This document shows, piece by piece, positions 23,670 through 24,232 of a stretch of 24,232 nt of DNA; the first letter of the stretch is position 1; each line of letters begins with the position of its first letter. Both the position numbers and the translations under genes were made by a program. Location of the stretch: the NCBI GenBank assembly GCA_937901285.1, contig CALCHI010000569.1:1-24232 (forward strand), in the 5' to 3' direction. The notes under the pieces were generated by a model. The model was not told the DNA's origin and searched no databases. It saw only the letters and a list, made by a program, of their open reading frames with translations. The stretch comes from UBA8437 sp003445035 (GTDB lineage: Bacteria; Planctomycetota; Planctomycetia; Planctomycetales; Planctomycetaceae).

Positions 23670-24232
23670 TCAGTCCGACCGGTCCGAATCGGCGGGGTTC
23701 TCTCCCGCTGTCGCCGGAGCCCGTGTGTTCTTGTGCAGGAACGGTTTGCTCATTGCGATGTTCCTGAGCACGGCTCGCATCTGGTCCTCGCCGGCCATCG
23801 CCCTTGTGGTGATGTCATCCAGTGCGAGGGAATCCGCCGGACCGAGAGCCCGGCCGAGCGCGTAGGTCATCAGGTGAGAGACGAATCCGCGGATGAACCG
23901 TTGTTTCTCGTGGAGAATCAGGCGCTTGAACTCGACCACCGTGTTGAACTTGTGCTGGTTGAACAGCACGCCACTGACGTCCACCGGCCGTCCGTTCTCG
24001 TACTTGTCTCGCCAGATTCCTGTGGGGCCGTAGTTCTCCAGGGCAAAACCAAACGGATCGATCTTGTTGTGGCACCCGGCACAGTCTGCCCGTTTGCGGT
24101 GCGCCGCCAGGCGTTCGCGGATGGTGAGTTTTGCCAGTTTCTCTTTGTCGACCTCGGGCAGGGGAGGGACATCGGCGGGAGGCGGTTCCGGCGGATCGTT
24201 GAAGATCACCGAGTTGACCCAGGCTCCCCTGG
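23670..24232 (-). CDS. DUF1588/DUF1585 planctomycetal cytochrome-type protein, C-terminal part only
   Basis: The frame is open from the right window edge to a TGA at 23670, giving about 187 codons. The internal GTG at 24209 is not a real start, because the reading upstream (RGAWVNSVIFNDPPEPPPADVPPLP) continues the DUF1588 pattern. DUF1588 then supplies HRKRADCAGCHNKIDPFGFALENYG, with a haem-like CxxCH encoded at 24069-24083. DUF1585 follows (KRLILHEKQRFIRGFVSHLMTYALGRAL to LRNIAMSKPFL). Complete proteins of this type usually have PSCyt1, DUF1587, DUF1595 and DUF1592 domains upstream, so most of the gene lies outside the window. It is 30 bp ahead of the DUF1552 gene, the usual partner arrangement, and the two are probably one operon. 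Confidence 0.9.
   Translation of the reverse strand, partial: RGAWVNSVIFNDPPEPPPADVPPLPEVDKEKLAKLTIRERLAAHRKRADCAGCHNKIDPFGFALENYGPTGIWRDKYENGRPVDVSGVLFNQHKFNTVVEFKRLILHEKQRFIRGFVSHLMTYALGRALGPADSLALDDITTRAMAGEDQMRAVLRNIAMSKPFLHKNTRAPATAGENPADSDRSD

Overview
The window is GC-rich bacterial DNA that reads as the chromosome of a member of the phylum Planctomycetota. The evidence is the density of families largely restricted to, or strongly expanded in, that phylum: PSCyt1/DUF1549/DUF1553 proteins, DUF1501 proteins, a DUF1552 protein with a DUF1588/DUF1585 partner, a Tat-exported DUF3500 protein and an EF-hand/redoxin protein. I see no rRNA, tRNA, CRISPR array, transposase or phage gene. These assignments come from reading motifs by eye; no database search was possible.

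Layout. Positions 1-660 (minus) hold the N-terminal part of an HlyD-type membrane-fusion/efflux adaptor cut by the window edge. Positions 966-3119 (minus) encode a 717-residue protein of unknown function with a degenerate kinase-like N-terminal half and membrane segments near its C-terminus. Divergent from it, 3458-4756 (plus) encodes a calcineurin-like metallophosphoesterase with altered metal-site motifs.

From 20909 down to 4815 runs a block of eight minus-strand genes: PSCyt1-DUF1549-DUF1553 protein, DUF1501 protein, a beta-galactosidase-like/F5-8-type C protein, a second DUF1549-DUF1553 protein lacking the PSCyt1 cytochrome domain, a second DUF1501 protein, a PhoD-like phosphatase with an unusual N-terminal domain, a DUF3500 protein, and a multi-pass membrane protein with C-terminal TPRs. 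Spacing ranges from 4 to 195 bp, so the block is probably several transcription units. The two DUF1549/DUF1501 pairs are the tightest couplings (4 and 32 bp).

Position 21223 starts a plus-strand secreted redoxin carrying an inserted EF-hand. The right end (22260-24232, minus) is a DUF1552 gene preceded by the C-terminal part of a DUF1588/DUF1585 cytochrome-type protein that continues beyond the window.

How the genes may work together (inference): three different planctomycetal cytochrome/partner pairs sit within about 15 kb around a glycoside-hydrolase-like protein and a PhoD-like phosphatase, almost all with Sec or Tat export signals. This fits an exported module that handles a complex, perhaps sulfated or phosphorylated, polymer. 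No substrate can be read from sequence. Small non-coding signals worth attention are a 22-bp direct repeat upstream of the hydrolase-like gene (16016-16066), an 8-bp-arm palindrome between that gene and the second DUF1549 gene (13515-13533), and an inverted repeat ahead of the metallophosphoesterase (3272-3300).
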